A DNA stretch of 64,000 bases from Embiotoca jacksoni (taxonomy: Eukaryota; Chordata; Actinopteri; Embiotocidae): contig JAKOON010000100.1 of assembly GCA_022577435.1 (NCBI GenBank), positions 62,001 to 126,000 of the forward strand, in the 5' to 3' direction. The notes beneath the pieces were generated by a model. It worked only from the letters and a program-made list of their open reading frames with translations. It was not told the origin of the DNA and ran no database searches. This document shows positions 61,749-64,000 of the stretch, one piece after another. Positions within the stretch are counted from its first letter, which is position 1; each line of letters starts with the position of its first letter. The translations under genes were made by a program, and so were the position numbers.

Positions 61749-62408
61749 CTGCATCACAGCACAGAAACATCAGTTTGTTTAACGGCCGCACGGAAACCAG
61801 CGGACGACTCAGGAGTTAACAGGGATCGGCCAACGTGCTCGTAACACATTTATCAATTTACAAGTTATTTTTTCAAGACAAGTCTGCTCCCACGTTACAA
61901 CCTGCAAATCAAAATACTTACAACTAAGAAGTAACATAAGTAAAATAAAGAAGAAATATTTGAGATTCTGCTCTATTTCTAGGTCAACAATCAAATTTGT
62001 GTGCGTTTCCCGACATCACAAGAAGGCATGCTGGGATAAATAAGTGGAGTCCGTGCAGCTCGAGGGCTGCTGCCATTAAAGCAAAAGGGGGGGCAAACAA
62101 ATGCTTAAATATTCTGACATTCATTCATTTTTCAAGTGTCACTTTTCTCAAACTGTGAAGTTGATGTCATCGTTTGTAACGAGGAATTCTGAGTTCGTAT
62201 CTTCACTCGTGCTTTCAGACTTTTAGAGTTAATTTATTGACCGTTTTTAATACGCAGATTAGAAAGTATTGTATTTCTGTCCCCGATGAGCTCCACTGTT
62301 TTGCTCCATGTTGTGACTTCTTCGTCCGTCGTTGCAGCTACCACCGACTGTACGACGGTGACGATAAATACATTTAATGGCTCTCAGTGATGATGAAATC
62401 TTTCGTAC

Positions 62409-64000
62409 CTGTTGCTCCACAGTTTTGGGCGTCCGCCGGAAAATCCCCCCAAACCCGCCTTTCTTCTCCTGTTAGAAAAATACAGCGTGAAGTATTTATT
62501 TGATTTATTTATTACTTATTAAGGTACGCAAAGGTGAGAAGATGTTACAATTAAAGTGTAAGAGACTCTGACTGACTCACCTTTGTGGTGCTTGTAGCTT
62601 CAGACAGACTATCGTTACTGGCCGACAGTTCAGAGAGATCCTCCTTTAAAAAAACATGCAGTTAAATACGTTTATTTCTTGTATTTAAAATAATTGATGA
62701 ACGGTAACTCTCACATAACAGAGACATAAGGGACAGAAATCTGATGATTACGACCGTAATCTTCAAAGTTTCCGTGCATAACAAGCGAAACAAAGAAAAT
62801 ACAAATATTCAGATGTTTTCTGGCATCATAAAATGACATAAACTCATTGATGGATCCGCAGAGAAGCTCTCACCTTCCCTGTTTCTAACAGGCTGTCACA
62901 GCTGGCTGACAGCTGCTTTGAGTCACGGAGAGGATCCTGGAAAATAAAAATAAAAAAGAGTTTCAGAATCTCTATTCTGGATTTTCTGGATTTTCAACAT
63001 CATACATGAATATTAACAAATACAAAATCCTGAGGTGCTTGGTCACCTGGAAAGCGATCGAGCGTGGAGCTGGTTTGGGAGACTTTTTGAAGATCCCTGC
63101 GAGTCCTCCTGTTTTCTCCTGAAACACGTGAAGCATTCACGCAACAAACAGATAGATAGATAGATGGATAGTTACTTTATTAATCCCCAAGGGGAAATGT
63201 TTTCGCTACAGCAGCATTTATAGATACAGGAAAGCAATAAAATAACAGTAAAAAATATTAAATATAAAAATGCACAGTTTATACAATAAATAGAATAAAA
63301 TACAATAGAATAATTAAATGAAATTAAAACTAACTAAACAATAGTGCAAAGTTTTTTATTTTTTAATTTTTTTTTTATAACAGTCAATAATCAATGACAG
63401 AAATCAGAGAGGAAAAAAAACAAACAGATAGAGATAATGATTTCTGGACAACGCTTTACCTTCGTTGTGCTTGCTTCCAACAGATTTTCACAACTGGCAG
63501 ATAATTTCTTGTCCTCGCCTTCCTGAACAAACACAGCAGAGAATAAAAGATTAAAAACACAAACACAGCTGAAATCAAACAGCGTCATATATTTGAAGTT
63601 TACGTGAGGGTGACCTCATCTGCTGGCTTTTGATTTTTCTTAAACATCCCGCTGAAGATACTTTTCTCCTGAAATCAGACAATCTCGTTTAGCGACAGAC
63701 AAGATTAAATCTGCTCAAACGTCTTCTGATTCATTTTGAAAATCGGACTTTAAAGGAGAAATTTGCAAGAGACTCGCCTGTAAGTGCATGAAAACAAACA
63801 CGTTTTAGTACCTTGGTGCTGGTGTTTTCAGACAAACTGTCGTTGCTTGCCGACAGCTCCTTCTGAGCCTCTTTGTCCTGAAAGAAAAGGACAGTATGTG
63901 TGTGAGTGTGTAACAACGACAGCCACCGCAGACAGTGAAGCGATCAGTGCAACGAGTCACAAACTCACATCTGCAGCTTCCTCGTCTCCGGATGCTTTGG
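62409..64000 (-). CDS. Apolipoprotein L-like N-terminal modular exon array (partial gene)
   Basis: Eight minus-strand phase-0 exons in transcript order: >64000-63969 (KASGDEEAAD), 63877-63812 (DKEAQKELSASNDSLSE..., type B), 63668-63615 (EKSIFSGMFKKNQKPADE, type A), 63522-63460 (EGEDKKLSASCENLLE..., B), 63118-63047 (EKTGGLAGIFKKSPKPAP..., A), 62936-62874 (DPLRDSKQLSASCDSLLE..., B), 62643-62581 (EDLSELSASNDSLSE..., B) and 62468-62409 (EKKGGFGGIFRRTPKTVEQQ, A). Each carries AG and GT; exon 63615 has a weak donor (GAG|GTCACC) and is the least sure. Type A is basic with a Gly-Phe hydrophobic core, type B Ser-rich and acidic. The exons join in frame to 61748. The gene start is beyond the right edge. 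No function is known to me for these repeats. Confidence 0.78.
63150..63350. repeat. (GATA)n with teleost retroelement tail-like sequence
   Basis: A GATA/GATG run is followed by TTTATTAATCCCCAAGGGGA and an A-rich region. This pairing is common in teleost genomes at the ends of interspersed retroelements. It lies inside an intron of the apolipoprotein L-like gene, between exons 63118 and 63460. Family not assigned. Confidence 0.6.

Noticed and set aside
1..64000. CRISPR array, operon or phage-like system
   Set aside because: No regularly spaced repeats with unique spacers and no bacterial-style gene packing; all credible genes are intron-split vertebrate genes.

Overview
The window is vertebrate nuclear DNA, most likely from a ray-finned (teleost) fish. 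Genes are split by GT-AG introns, coding density is low, CA/GT microsatellites and homopolymer runs are common, and there are Tc1-like transposons, a tRNA-derived SINE and several short repeats of teleost type. Only four protein genes can be supported. No bacterial features, CRISPR arrays or rRNA genes are seen.

Layout: (1) About 2.9-8.9 kb, minus strand: two coding exons of a GLIS-family Kruppel-like zinc-finger gene, best matching GLIS1. They carry zinc fingers 1-4; the last finger and C-terminus lie left of the window. A CpG-rich candidate first exon is at about 25.9 kb. (2) 9-30 kb: long non-coding sequence with repeats, a SINE, a decayed Tc1 fragment and one low-confidence small secreted ORF. 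(3) 30.4-38.2 kb, plus strand: a complete hnrnpc gene (heterogeneous nuclear ribonucleoprotein C) with CpG-island promoter, two 5' untranslated exons, seven coding exons (307 residues from the conserved start) and poly(A) signals. (4) 38.3-45.1 kb, minus strand and convergent with hnrnpc: a complete six-coding-exon gene for a 234-residue secreted, probably GPI-anchored DOMON protein related to FRRS1. (5) 48.8-50.4 kb: a Tc1-like transposon with both inverted repeats and TA target duplication but a frameshifted transposase. (6) 51.4-64 kb, minus strand: a 3'-complete apolipoprotein L-like gene continuing past the right edge.

The apolipoprotein L-like gene is the most unusual part. Its N-terminal half is built from a run of tiny phase-0 exons of two repeating types (a 'GIFKK-P-KP' type and an 'LSAS-D-SL-E' type). 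Its core exon has the glycine-rich hydrophobic hairpin typical of APOL proteins. It then has two complete, nearly identical, tandemly duplicated terminal exons, each with a splice acceptor in the same phase, so either could be spliced to the core exon. The distal copy has expanded a 21-bp minisatellite into eight ERRGSDR-type repeats. The flanks of the two copies have diverged far more than the exons, suggesting homogenisation or strong constraint.

The genes do not form a pathway: a transcription factor, an RNA-binding protein, a surface DOMON protein and an APOL-like protein simply lie next to each other. All exon boundaries were read by eye from splice consensus and frame continuity and were not checked against transcripts.
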